Assembly (NCBI GenBank): GCA_963082875.1
Contig: OY720100.1
Coordinates: 13,478,591-13,542,590 of the forward strand
Direction: 5' to 3'
Source of the DNA: Corella eumyota
Taxonomy: Eukaryota; Chordata; Ascidiacea; Phlebobranchia; Corellidae
DNA: 64,000 nt
In this document: positions 1 through 13,114 of the stretch, one piece after another
Numbering within the stretch: position 1 is the first letter of the stretch
Layout: each line of letters begins with the position of its first letter
The notes under the pieces: model-generated
The model's input: only the letters and a program-made list of their open reading frames with translations
Databases searched by the model: none
What the model was told of the DNA's origin: nothing
Translations under genes and position numbers: made by a program

Positions 1-3000
1 ACTTCGTCGCTATCCATTTCTGTACAGAAAAATAAAATTGCATATCCAATTAATATAATTTATACTTATAAAAAAATTTGGCTATTGGTCTAAAAAATAA
101 CTATTTATTAAATTTACCCCGGCTTTCGCTTGACGATTCAAAGTCGTCCATTTCCGGTGTTTCCATGTTAATTTTAGTAAAGTCGTGAGATTTGGGCGAA
201 GGAATTGGGACCTTGTATCGATAAATACCCAACAGTATGCAACCGTTTCTTTTGCTCATTAATCTAAACTGGTGAGAATACGACCTTCCCGCTTCTTTGT
301 CTTCCACTTTATGCTAAAACGTGAAATAAAATCGGCCTAAGGGGAAGTAGTTAGCTTACGGCATTAAAAAAAAGCAATTCTAGTTTACAGCAGTTAATTT
401 AACAGCAGTTTTCCTTTTATTAAGCTTGTTAAGTAAAGTGTTTATAATATAAGGTTAAATTTAATTCGTAAAGTAAAGTGTTTGTAAAAAATTATTTAAA
501 TATAAACACAAGTAAGTGATATCACCTACTCTAAAACATTTTAAAAGAGTTCACCCTAGCTACGTTGCTAAAGTTGGAAGATAGCTTGCATTTACTTACA
601 ATAGCCAAGTATCCCGACCCAGGCGAATATTGTAAACCGAGCATTATCCTTAGTAAAGTGGCAAGGTAGCCTTTCATAAAAGATTGATAAAGCAAAGTGT
701 CCAACATACTTGGCGAAAATACTTTGCCAGAAGCAAACGGCTCTCGAAACAAGTAAGGCGGGCTGCAAGATTTCTCCTTTTCTCTTTCCTTTTATAAAAG
801 TATTTGTTAAGGCATAAACGTTGTGCAACAAAAAGTTAACTTAACTTTTAGTCTAGTGTTCTTTAAACAACTTTAAAACACTACAAAAGGGGTATATTTA
901 TTGTGTACAAACACTTATTTTTAAATATTAAAAGTTAGTTGTAGTTATAATGTATTTTGATATATTTTCAGTGGTATGAGACCTTACAAATAGTTTAATA
1001 ACCATAGTAGTAGGCTTTATTTTACCTTCCTAAATTCTTCGGCATCAGTGTAAGGGTCAGGTGGTGTAAAATGCATAAACCTCATGTTTGGAGCATAAGT
1101 TAACTCTAAGCAAGTAGTAATATGTGGAAATAGTCGGTACATAGTCTGTGTAGCCACCAACTGCCTTGAAAACATAACAGGTAAGTTAATTATATGATCA
1201 TTCTGTGATAGATAAATATTTAACAAATTTTAATAAATAGGCCTATATTATGCAGTAGTTGTAATAGTTTTATTTGTATTTCTTTACCTTGAATCTGCCA
1301 TGTATTCTTCTTCAGCGTACATCGACGTTTCACGATCAACTATGATAACAGTATGTGCATTTGCAACCCCAGCATGTAGTAAAGAATCCAATCTAAACAT
1401 TAAAATGTAAGTTCAATAACTTAACAAACATGTAGTAGTGTTATCTCAATAATATCGTATATGTCTATTGTGTTAGGCTTAAGTTTTTGTTGCTGTTCTA
1501 AGCCAAGCGTACGACTACTGACTTGACATATTTTACAATGCGTGTATTAGTGATATAGATTTTTGTACAATTTAATCCTATATGTTTACAACACCTATTT
1601 TGGTAATTTTTCACAAACATGGCTTTCTTAACAAACAACATTTATGTGTGTTTCGCGCACTACGTAAGCTTGACACTCTTTTAAAATGCTCTAAAAGTAC
1701 ACATTACAACATACTCCACCCCTACACAAACAGGTATCATTCATGTGCAAGTAGCATTCACTAACCTTCTTTTAAATTTGCGTTGTGACTTAGTCCTATA
1801 CCGTGTACCATAACTATTTAAAATGTAATAACTAACGTAAACGTCAAAACTTTTTTTTTGTGTGATATTTTTAGACGTTTAAACAATGCAATTCAAAATC
1901 AATGTTACATGAGGTCGTGGGTTTGATCCCCATTGCTCTCATGCTGTAGCGCCCTTTAGTGAGGCGCTATAAACGGTATGAACTTTTGCTGAGCCAGCAC
2001 TTAATTAGCAGTGTAATTATCGGGCAATTATATCTATACTATCCCGATCCGCCAAAGACAACTCGAGACTGGGTCGGGGTACCTGATGTTACTCTATGTT
2101 TAGGTCGAGAATAAAGATATATATAAAAATGGGTTTATTTGATATAGGGACTTACCCGCTCATACTACCGAGCATGTAGTATACCATAGGGAAGCAGTTG
2201 ATCGCGTTTACGAAGCTATTTTCGGGCGAATGCTCCAGTAAAAGAATGATGGGCCGAAGGGAACTTCTTTGGCTGTAAAGAAGGTATTTTAACACAAGTT
2301 TTTTTATCATACTACCTAAGTGGTACAGGATATATAGTTTTATATAGGCTCTAAAAACGCACTACTCTTGGCTCATAAAGTAGCATAGGTAAAAACTAGA
2401 AAAGAGTGACAAAAATGAATTTTCTAACTTGTGGTGCGCTCGCAACGGTATCATTGCATTAAACAAACTCTGAGAGGCAAACTCAGCAATAACAACGATT
2501 GGGGCATGCGTCCAGTTGTAGTGGGAAGCTGAAGTATTTCTACAATGCTCGCAAGGCTTAAAACAGAAAGAGAGAAAAGTTAATATTTATTGATATCACC
2601 TAAAATATAAAATTACTTACCCTGTCTAATCGAACACAACATAGTTTTGCTCTTTCCATTAATATATGACACATTGTTGGTGTTATATGACCCACGTAAG
2701 GAGAAACAGGCGGAAAACCAATTTCAGTTCTGTAAATGGGTTATTATATGAAGATATTAGCAAACAGTTTTGGTATTAAAAATCTTTCTCGTAATTTTTT
2801 AGGTATAAAACTTTGTGAAGGCTTGAACCGCTAGTCTTATATGCAGAATAATAGTAATAAAATGTAAGATAAATGAAATATTTAGATAACATATATGCGG
2901 ACAGTTTACATACCTTCCCATTGTAGTGGATTGTATTTCGTTTTTCTTGGTATTTAATTTCCTTTTTAACAAATCTGGCTTTACTGGAATCGACTCGACA

Positions 3001-6000
3001 ATTTCAACAGGGGAATATTTGACTATAACATAAAAAAACGGTTTATGAAGGTCAGTATTTAATAAAATATCATGAAAATTATAAATTTAAAATTTGGAAT
3101 TTTTTTTATTTCAACTAATTTTCTTTTATTGCGTCATACAAGACGTCACAATCAAAAAAGTTAAGGAAAAATTTGCTGATTTTTTGGAAATCAGTTATTC
3201 GCTCTTGTATGCAGTACAGTAAGCATCGTTTATTTTCACAAGAAAAATTTCATTTTTCCACCGAAAAATGGCCATGACAAATCTATTACAGCGAATTATT
3301 AAACTCGAAGATCATTATATTGAGTTAAAGCAAGATTTGAATGCTTTTCCCCAATTTTTAGAAGTTTTACAAACTTTTATTTCAAGGTAAGTCAAACCTT
3401 CAGTTTTCTACAAAATTTACGTTTTTAGGTCACTTTACTTTATTTAATTTTTATTTTTATTATAGAATTGATGCACAAAGATCAAATTATAATGCAATTC
3501 TATGCAATGAAGCCCTTAAAGATTTATTAAAGGTATTTAATTCTATTTCTGCTGTTTAAATAAGTAATTTTATGTTATAAGTTTAAATAATTTTTTTCAA
3601 TATTTAAGTGCCTTATTCGTTAAATAAACTAACTTGACTATTTTTTTTTGTATTTAGGCATTGGACGGTAATCGAACTACCAAAGTAACGCAGTGTGAAG
3701 ATTCAATAAAACCTAAAAATGAGACGGTTTTTATTTGCAATGAAACCCAAACTACAGATCTATCTGTTAATATCAACAGCGACTCAAATGTCAAAGTTAC
3801 TCCACTAAATCCCTTTGATATTTCGGTACAGAAAACCCCACTTCTGTCTACTTACAAACCCCGCTTATCTCCTATACCACCATCTAGCAAGCCATTCTTG
3901 CGTGGCACCACTTTGTTGAATTCGCCTACAAAAATACCAAGACCTCGTAATATTAAATGGGTCAAGACAAAGCTTGACTCGCCAGCAATGCCTTTCAGTA
4001 AGCCTCAGCAATATTGGAGCAAGCCTAGTAAGGTAACATCAGCCAGTCTTGAATTAGCTACGCCAAAATTATCAAAATTGGCATTGAAAGAAAAGATAGC
4101 GATTGTTAAAGCTTCAGCCAATGACGTTACTGTTGCTATAAATGATGTAACCACCACGAAAATGAGATCTGCTAAAAGTGACACCACCAAAACTGCCACA
4201 TCACTTGCAAAGGACAGTGATTACTGGTTAGCTGTGTACTCACAACAAGTGAGTCGACGGGTTAAACGTAAAAGTTACCAACTACAAAACAAGAACATAT
4301 TAGGCGTTCTGTCTTCCTTGAAAAACAACGCCACATCTTCACCAGTCAAAAACCCAATGGAGGCAGAGTGGAAAAAGCTTTACTGTAAGGAGAAAAAAGG
4401 AAGGCAGATAGTAGCACAGTAAGCTTCCAAATGTAAACATTTAGACTAAAAAACATTAGGTATACTAGACACTATGTGCACAGTATACAGTTTGGCGTTT
4501 TGAAGCGCTCACATTATCAATAGCATTTATGTTAATACGAAAAATGACTACATTTAGTCAGAAAAATTAATATTCAATTTCTGAAAAACAAAAGCTATTA
4601 GTTAGTAGCAAATGTAATGTACTTGCGTAGTTACGCCTCCGTGCATTAATATTTTTTTATTTAATTTATAAATTTATTCTGCTGTATTATTTATTGCAGA
4701 TACTGTGTTTTATTTTTTCGTTTTAATAAATGGTTTCAAACCACTTTCGTTGCGTTAATTTATTTTTTTTTTTGGGGGGGGGGGGGACAAATTTAAACTT
4801 ATTTTATCTCTCATTATAGTTATCAAATGATGGTTCGGGGTTCAAACCGCACCTATGCCAAACTATTAAATAAATCAAAACAAGGCAATTTACCCAATAA
4901 AATATAAAATATATTACAATAAGAAGATGTAAAAAAGCTTACTTAGCTCTATGCCTGTCTGTCCGTTACTTTTCTTAACAGATCCTTCATTCTCTTTTTG
5001 CTTTTTCACTATTTTTGCATCCTCCTCCTGCGTTAAACAGATGTAGAAGAGAAGGTCCTCCGAATCGATTACAAAGTCTCCTCCGGGATTGATTTTTATT
5101 TCTCCGTACCTCTCAACCCCAAATAAAGTGGCCCCACATCTTGAAAAAAAATTCGACATAATTTAAAACAGAAAGTTTTTAAATAATCTAGAAAAGCATC
5201 TACATATCCGTATTTTTTGTATATTTTTGCATTTATCTTTATCCTCGATGTGGAAAAGTCAAATGCACGACTTAAACATAGAGTAACATCAGTTACTCCG
5301 ACCCAGTCTCGAGTTGCCTGTGGCAGTTTGGAATATTATAGATTTTAATTGCCCGATAATTATACTTCTGATTAAGTGCTGGCTCAGCAGGAGTTCATAC
5401 CGTTTATAGCACCTTACTTAAGGGCGCTACAACATAAGATCTGTGGGGATCAAACACACGACCTCATGTGTGGTGTGGCAAGTGTTCTTACCACTACACC
5501 ACGCTGTCGGACTGTATTTCCAACTATGCTTTGAAAAAAGGGAAAAAATCATTAATATTTAGGCATCTAATTAAGTGTAACAGAACAATTTAATATTCCA
5601 CTCTTAAATGTTTTTCAATGGAGAGCTACCCCTTAAAATGGGTTCATAGTAAAAAAATACGTTTTTTTATTTTGTAATATATTTGTAAAAAAACAAACGA
5701 TGTTAGTCTTATTAAATATTAATAAGTAACGATTATCTGGTATTCAGATTGTAAAATAGATTGTTTTTTACTTAGAGTGGGCCAGCATAGCAGCCTTGTT
5801 GAATCTTTGTCCAACGTAATCGCTGAAGAATTTGCTATTTTGCGCAACCACGCTGTAAATTTCGTTTCCCGCGCTTCTACCAAATTCTCGTTTCCAGTCG
5901 GATTTTAAACTCTTCCCCTCTCTCAACATAACAAAAAAATAATTTTTTTTGCAGAAGTGTTTTAGAAAATTTTTTTGAAAAAGTATTTGGCCATTTATTG

Positions 6001-9000
6001 CAGAAATATTTTGGCAATTTTTTTTTGCAGAAAAAATTTTTTTTACTAATTTTTTTGCAGAAAAATTTTTGCAAGATTTTTTTCAGAAATGTTTTGGCAA
6101 ATTTTTGCAGAAGTATTTGAATTAAAAATTGTTTAGCTCTACAAGTCGTTAAATTTAAGCTTACAAAATGTATCTAAACTTACTGTCCTTTAGAAGTATG
6201 CGCTAGCAGTGTTATAAGAGTCGATATACCAGGAATAAAACAGTTCATTGCAAGTAAAACGTACTTAAATTCATCGTCACAAATCACCTAAACCAAATAC
6301 AAATTATTTTGTTAATTGCATAACAAGGTGTACTCCCACATGTACAACTTACTAAAAGAAAGCAGTTATAAACTAACGATTTAATAAACCATATAAACTA
6401 GAGTATGGTATTCGTTTTTAAGTCTGAACTTTAACTTACACAGTCTGCAAACTGCACATGTAACTTGCTTTCAGGTCGTAATATTTGGACAAACAAAGGA
6501 CATCTCGGTGTAAAGTCTTTTACTGACATTGCTCTTAAAATTGTTTTTTCGTCGGCTGCCGTTCTGTCGACTTCCTGACGTGATGTCAAAATAAAACAGG
6601 CTTCAGCGGCATCCATTCTGTAAGGTAAACGACTTTTACTTTGCAGAAAATAAATGATAAAAATTCCTCTCCCAAAAATGTTATTTACTTTACTCTGATA
6701 AGATCTTCATCACGGAGCAGCGATCCTTGGATGTAGATGACCCTTTCAGCCCATATGGGAACTTGAAGAAACCTTTTTAACGTTTCGTCCAACTCACAAG
6801 GTGATAGAAGAACAACGTAGTAATTTTGTAATATAGAGTGAGCGTAGAACTCGTTTAAGAAGTCTAGTGTCACATCCATACGTAGAACTTGATAAAAAAA
6901 GAATCATATTCGGATAAATTAATTTTTAAGTATTTAGGAAAAATAGGCTAATAAACCAAACAACACAGTATTATGCTATCTTATATCTGGGTACAGTAAG
7001 TAATATTTCCTATTAGCTAAATGGTTTTTAAAGGTGACAAAGCATAATCTTTCAAACTGGTGTGATAAGCTATAGGGTGTAACAATTTTAGCTTAAAATT
7101 TTGTTTGTATTGTCTTTAAATTAAAAGTTAATATCATAGCGTCGTCTTTTTTTTTACCTGTCGAACATACGACCACGTGCTTTTCTGTTTTTGCTCTCTG
7201 TCTGCTATACTCGCCGCCTTGCTTTTGCCTCTCAGACCATAAAAAAGATATTTGTTCAACCTAAAATAAAAAACCGATATGTTAAAGTTCACGCCGTTGG
7301 TTTTAGGAATATTTTTAATTCAATAAATTTATCAGTAACGTTATTTTTCATCAAAATTGAGGATTGTCGTCAGTAAGAAATTACACACTTTGTTGAAATT
7401 GATAAATTATTCATCGAGGTACAGAAAGGCAACAAAATAAGTAAAAATAAAGTAGGTATTAAATTCAAACCTACAACATAACGTTAAACTACAACATTAA
7501 ACATTTCAATAATAGTGTGTACTATTAGGTCTAAAGACTTGTATTTAAAACACAATAATTGAGCTTTATTTTTATACCTGACTCGGTATTATTCCAAGCG
7601 CCACAAAAATAATTACAATGACCAGTAGCTTTGATGGCCAGATAGTTGGCGTAATATCTCCATACCCCACAGTACTGAAAGTTACTACCACAAACCACAT
7701 AGAATCAAATAAATCGATTCGATATTTACCAGCACGTTCGAGATGCTGGACACCACATATACTGTAAAACAAAATAGTAGCCTACAGAAATATAAGTCCA
7801 TAATTTTAAACTATCTTATTAATGGCTATATTTATTCTAAGTAGGCGGGTCACATTTATAGAATGAGGTAACATTGTTCACCAATAAACATGGCAGCATT
7901 GGGATCAAACTCAGTACTTTAGGCTGCTATGTTTAGTTATTTAACACTGCTTAAAAGCTTCGGTAAATAAAAAGTGGATTTTTAACCGTTATCAACGTAT
8001 AGTTAATTCCTTTTGTACTTTAATTTGTTGTTAAGTGCAGCAAGAATATAGTTTTGAATTTGCTGATAAGTAAACCATTTTTTGTTAATAAGTAATCGTT
8101 TATTTATTAGGTTTATGTTTTTGAACTTACCATGTTATAAAAAGGCAAATTAATATTGCAAGTAATACGATAACTTGATTGAACATTGCGCTTTGTTGCT
8201 TGTGAGCAACTCTATGTAGATCATTCTAAATTACAAGTTTTTTTTTACATATATAAGAAAAATCCACATTTTATTTAAATTAAGATGTAATTTTAGAGAA
8301 CTTACAATAATGCTTTCTAATCCACATTTGGCAAGCCATATATTTAAAAACACGGGCACAAAAAGGCATTGCAAATACTCCCCAAATATCTAAACCAAGC
8401 AAACGGTTAATTTCATCAGAAAAAAAATTAATAAAACACAAAATTTTAAAAATTTACATACTGTAACGATGAAGGGGACTGTACATATTATTTCTATAAA
8501 CCAATTGACGCTGATAAGTTGTTGTGATAGATTACCCTTATAGTTTGCAAAGGTGTTGATTATTTCATGAAACAAGCTGATGATAGCTAAAACAACCTGC
8601 AATCAAGTATACCTGTTTTATAACATTAGAAAAGAAGAACGTAGTATGCAGCGTTTAGTTACGAGACGATAGGTTTAGTGTTCGAGCCGCACCACTGCCC
8701 TTTTTTGAGCCTTTTTGTAAATTAAACACAGTGTTTATAAACTGCTTATAAACGCCAAATTTTTCTTCCTTTTTAAATAAAAAAGCATCATCTTAAAAAT
8801 TAAGCCAAATTAAAAAAAAGTTGTAATTGCACATATTGCCTAACAATATAGAATGTATTGAAGCACTAAAAAGTGGATTTTAAAGGTAGGCCTTCATGTT
8901 TGATTCCCACTAAGACCGCTTTGTTGCCTCGTTAAAAAAGTGATAATTTTTACTAAACCGTAACAAGCTTAACCATTACATCAGACGTATTTTCCATAAA

Positions 9001-10252
9001 AGATTATCGATTTCAATTCTATTAATTATTAAAAAGAAGATTATTGTTACAAATGTCTGGCAACCTTCTTACAGGTTGTGAGGTTGTTTTGTTATATAAA
9101 CTTAAATTAATATTTCATACAATTGTTAATACATTTTTGAATCTATGTGACATTTATTTTAAATATGTTTTAATTTTGATTTTATTTAAACAATTTGTTA
9201 CCTGTGCTATCCATATTGGTTTTGGACGCTCTGTCCATATAATAGGCAGCCATGAAAAGTTATATTGATTAATCCAAGTTGGATTTAAACCGTCTGGCCC
9301 AACTGGCTCTTGTATACATCTTCCACAACTATAATAAGAATTTAAATGTGTTTTTAATAGGGGTATGGAATGTAAAAATGTGTTTATAAATTTAACTTTA
9401 GTTAGTAGATGGTAGGTAAATTTGGGTGATTTTTTAATTTTAAATAGCTAGATTTTTAATTAAAAAGCAAGTAATATAATTCTATAGCTCTTTTATCAAA
9501 TAAAAATTGGTAATAAGGATATATAAATATATTTGATTATATTTTAATACTCGATTTGGTGTAATATTTCTGGTTTTAATTTTGTCAATAAGCTTTAAAG
9601 ACAATGCACAATCCCAGTAATAACAAGAAAATCAATTTAAATACAAACCAGGTCGTTGTTACCGCAGAATCTATGGCAGAACCAATCAAATACAACACGA
9701 CCGTCGTGATTTTCAAAACAAACTTGAATAAACGAATTCGAAGACCTGTAAAAAGGAAACGTCATTTTATAGACTTTATTTGCTTTTATTTCTAGACATA
9801 TCCGTTAAAATGTAAATGTTAAATTGTATGCGTTTTAAGGAATATTGACTATTCGCACTTGTGGTTTGATTTTTGATGAAGTAATATCTAACTCTTTCGG
9901 TAAACGTACTTTCGTTGACAAATAGCTCCAAATTTAATCTAAAAATAAATTAAACTTAAAAAAATCTTCAACGCTTAGACTGTATATTCGGCCATATTTA
10001 ATTGAGGACAAACTGATATGCATAAAACTGCAATTTTTTTAAAAATTTTTTAAGAGTCTACAAAAATATGAGTTATTTTTACTATGGCTTTTTATCCTAC
10101 CTTTCAGTTTTACTTAACGTACAACTAGAACCACCGTTAGCTGACAAATCATTTGTATCTACTTGCAGAAAATTTCCATTTTTTACATCGCCCGATTTTA
10201 CAGTATTAGTAACCATGCCGTCTTTTGCTGTATGAATTTTATTGCTTGCCAT
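1..10252 (-). CDS. KCNT: Slo2/KCNT sodium-activated potassium channel (3' end outside window)
   Basis: Pore-forming subunit of a large-conductance Na+-activated K+ channel of the plasma membrane. I read 23 coding exons on the minus strand, at about 10252-10101, 9938-9859, 9745-9649, 9328-9202, 8596-8462, 8389-8306, 8225-8133, 7761-7578, 7260-7158, 6887-6689, 6617-6440, 6287-6184, 5921-5772, 5139-4943, 3022-2914, 2729-2622, 2556-2429, 2272-2156, 1392-1288, 1164-1026, 788-600, 313-118 and 19-1. Domains in order: short N-terminus with [10 protein letters not shown], membrane segments S1-S6 with the selectivity filter TFSTVGYGD (exon at 7578-7761), then RCK1 ([25 protein letters not shown]) and RCK2 ([24 protein letters not shown]-like SPGSGYL). 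Order and spacing match vertebrate KCNT1/KCNT2 as recalled. There is no S4 arginine ladder, as expected for Slo2. The ATG at 10252 is the first in frame I can support; an upstream noncoding exon is possible. One gene is nested in the intron 3023-4942. Confidence 0.93.
1905..2130 (+). repeat. tRNA-derived SINE, family A, copy 1 (5' truncated)
   Basis: Starts inside the tRNA-like head at the B-box (GGGTTTGATCCCC) and runs through the family body (CTGAGCCAGCACTTAATTAG, GACTGGGTCGG) to a short tail rich in AAAGATA. The A-box half is missing. It lies about 25 bp beyond the splice donor of a KCNT exon, within an intron. Confidence 0.8.
3268..4422 (+). CDS. Unrecognised basic protein, gene nested in a KCNT intron
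   Basis: Three exons: 3268-3387, about 3466-3532 and 3659-4422, joined by GT-AG introns, giving a protein of about 315 residues. I do not recognise the family. The first 60 residues look helical (leucine- and glutamate-rich, possible coiled coil: [15 protein letters not shown]). The remainder is Ser/Thr/Pro/Lys-rich and probably disordered, with a basic patch [13 protein letters not shown] that fits the [S/T]xIP consensus used by EB1-binding microtubule plus-end proteins, and a basic C-terminus ending GRQIVAQ. The gene lies wholly inside the KCNT intron 3023-4942 on the opposite strand. Upstream DNA at about 3142 has a GACGTCAC half-CRE. A polyadenylation signal AATAAA occurs near 4724. The ATG at 3268 gives the longest frame; a second Met follows two codons later. 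A microtubule or spindle role is only a guess from the motif. Confidence 0.75.
4763..4786 (+). repeat. Poly(T)-poly(G) tract
   Basis: Eleven T followed by thirteen uninterrupted G, just past the likely 3' end of the nested gene. Homopolymer G runs of this length are rare in this AT-rich window. Confidence 0.9.
5222..5512 (-). repeat. tRNA-derived SINE, family A, copy 2 (near full length)
   Basis: Read on the minus strand, the copy opens with a tRNA-like head: GGTGTAGTGGTAAGAACAC (A-box region), then GTGTTTGATCCCC (B-box). The shared body follows and the copy ends in a tail near the ATAAAGATAAA-type repeat. It lies in a KCNT intron and is among the most complete copies of the family here. Confidence 0.85.
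5940..6120 (+). repeat. Degenerate minisatellite rich in TTTTTGCAG
   Basis: About seven imperfect units of 20-35 bp, each carrying TTTTTTTGCAGAA-like sequence, in a KCNT intron (which is transcribed from the other strand). Long open frames across it are artefacts of the repeat. Confidence 0.75.
8645..8720 (+). repeat. Possible family B tRNA-like repeat fragment
   Basis: Contains GGTTTAGTGTTCGAGCCGC, which resembles the B-box region of the family B copies at 43560, 49440 and 55260. It is short and decayed, and lies in a KCNT intron. Confidence 0.45.
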
Positions 10253-13114
10253 GTTTTAAAAACATTTAATTAGTTTAAATATTTATATCAAAGCGCGCAA
10301 AATTTTAAATTCATATCTTCTTTTTTTTGGTCAATTTTTACCTATTTTTACATTTATAGTTCTATATACCCCTTTGCTTTACGATAAAAAGTATAACTAG
10401 ACGAATATCATAACATAGCCTAGCCTTATTATTTATTAATTCCCGTGTTTATCATAACAGACAAATGTTACTTAGATACATATAACACGAACCGTAATTT
10501 TTTTATTCTAACCCTATAATTGCTACCCTAGCGCATCGGCTAGGTGTATTTTCTATAGAAAAGCATAGCGCTTCTTTTTGTATTAGACATATGCTATATT
10601 CAATTCGAGATTAGACAAATTAATGCCTACTCTCTATTGATCGGCGCATAAGGTGATAGGCAAATTGCCGCTGTTCCTTTTAAATGTAAGCTGTTTCGAA
10701 TTGAATAATATTCGCTTCGTCTCTTATGTTTTTATTATTAATCTCATTTAGGTGAGCTGAGAATACAACGAGCACACTTTCGTGGATTAGTTTTTTGTGT
10801 GTGGGTGTCAGTTAAAAAAACATTGTCACAAAATTCCCCGATATAAAGCGAGAATTTGTTATATTCAATGGACTATTAATAAACCTAAATACCCTACTTA
10901 AATGAAATAAAACAACATAAATATCATACAAATGATAACAAATACTTTAATTTGAAACAGCTACTACTACACTGTTATTATTTTTTTCTATGAGTCATAC
11001 TAAATGCATATTGTTGTTGATTACTATACTAACAAATACAATGGCTATATTAATACGCTTAATACAAACTGTCCACCATATTGGTAATAACCTTATGTTA
11101 GCCTTATAGTTAAATTAAGCATTTAAATTAACAGAAACTTGTAAACTGCTAACTATCTTACTGTGTTAGCATATTTAATTATCATTTAAAACGAACACTC
11201 AAGTTTGATGTTATACAGTACTATATTGGGTAACCTAATATCTGCCTTAAAAAGCAATGTTGTCATATTCCGTCAAATTTTAATTAAAAATTTAATTTTA
11301 AATACCTGCTTCTTTGATTGGAATAAATATGTGACAAACTTCTGTTGCTGTCGACCTGAAGTTGATTCAAATTTCGGCCAGGCTGTAGAAACAGATTCGA
11401 TTCATTCATATTTTAGTTTCAAAAAGCCATTACCTTTACATATTGCTAAAATGTATACAAATCTATATTTATTTTAAACGCTATTAAATCGTTTATTTAA
11501 AAACCTACTCATGGATTTATACAGTGTTTATTCAATAGTATGGTATATCCTTTTTTTTGTTAATAATCTACAACAAAAATTAGATATTAATATTCAGCCT
11601 CCATATCCTAGCCATTTAAAAATGTTACTTATTCTGTCTATATAGCAATATAAAATCGGCACTGCTAAAATATTATATTCCAAAATGAAGTTAATTAATT
11701 TATCTGCAATTCATAATATTGTACTTATCTGTTTAAATCGCTGGCACATATATGGTATATCAATTACGTAATATAATGCTACTAGTTTCTTATACGTAGG
11801 CTGCTTGTTTACAGAGAAAGTCATATGGGATTTCTACTGAACATCAGCCAACAAGCAATATCAATTACATTGATTGAAGGAATTAGGTTTAAAAAACGAC
11901 TCGCTAAAAATGTGGGAACATTTTTAGGGCATTAATTTGGTCGCAAAATGCACCTGAATTTCTGTTGTTGTAAAACAAAAAAAAATGAACTTGAAACCGG
12001 TAAGTTAAAAAGCATGCAATAGCTTTGCAAAAATAGGTAAATATATACAAGTGTTTTATTATTGCCTGAACTATTTTTAGTTGATTTGCTGTTTTAAGTA
12101 TATCGGTGTAAAACGATTTACTTAATTTAAATACCGATTTGCTATTAACGTAGTCCCCATTCCTTTTACACTAAGCCTATACTTGACCTATTGTAAGTCC
12201 CTTGCGACTTGAAATTTTTGTTTCATCTATTTCAAAGTTACTGCTTAACTTTTGTTAAAAGATTTCAATTCACTATTTAGCTGAATGTAAGACTGTTGTA
12301 TTGCGGAAATTACACCATATAGTAGTAAAACGTCACGCAATTGCCTACTTATTTTACTGAATACTCTTACTACATTGATAACCTGTTTGTTGCCTTGAAT
12401 ACAATAGTATCTTAACCCTGGTTAAGTTTAAATAGCTGCGGTTGGACTATATATAAGCTTTATAAGATAAGGCCAACGAATCTTTTTTCAATAAAACAGT
12501 AATTTAATTCTAACACCGCTCCTTGCTTTTCGCTTTGAAATATTCATGACTTAATATTTTTTACAACATAAATTAAATAATTTATTTTTTTCTGGGTAGA
12601 TGAACTGCTAAATTTTTCCATATCTAAATTTGAAATTATAATTAACAACTTTTAAAAATTTAGAATGACAGTCATTTAGGTACCATACACAATGCGTTAT
12701 ATCACGATTTTAACTAATTAACATGGTCAAAATTTTTAAAATTACTTGATAAATAATAGGAATCGGGAAAAGTGGATATTTCATATTAGAAATAGCATTT
12801 TGCATTGCCTTAGCCTACATAAATATACCATTTAAAAAAATGACTTTAAAGTAGTATAAACATATTTTTATTTTCAACAAACAATTAAAAAAACGTTTAG
12901 AAAGTTAATTAAGAGAGCAAAAATATTAAATTAGTAAAAAAATAAACGAAACAATTTTTCAATGTACTTTGTTGAGTTATCGACTGTTAATTAGCAATTT
13001 AATGTTAATATATTATTCATATAAAATAATTTTGGTTAAAATTTTTATCACCAAAAATAAAAAAAAGCAATGTCGATAGTTCAGGTTTACTTTCTATAGC
13101 ATAAATTATATAAG
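10253..13114. other. Intergenic region between KCNT and the LPMO-like gene
   Basis: This 2.9-kb AT-rich stretch should hold the KCNT promoter (the KCNT start is at 10252, reading leftward). I see no gene I would defend. A 90-codon open frame at 11205-11477 and a short exon-like stretch at 11948-12000 ending in a GTAAGT donor are described under findings. A small imperfect fold-back lies near 10596-10710. The remainder is low-complexity A/T sequence. Confidence 0.7.
10596..10710. repeat. Small imperfect inverted repeat
   Basis: Arms TATATTCAATTCGA (10596-10609) and TCGAATTGAATAATA (10696-10710) are near reverse complements about 85 bp apart. The loop has a weaker internal palindrome built on ATGCCTAC and GATAGGCA. 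It may be a decayed MITE or a hairpin. Confidence 0.5.

Noticed and set aside
11205-11477. 90-codon frame as a gene
   Set aside because: A/T-driven composition, no recognisable domain and no supported splice partner; kept only as a weak finding.
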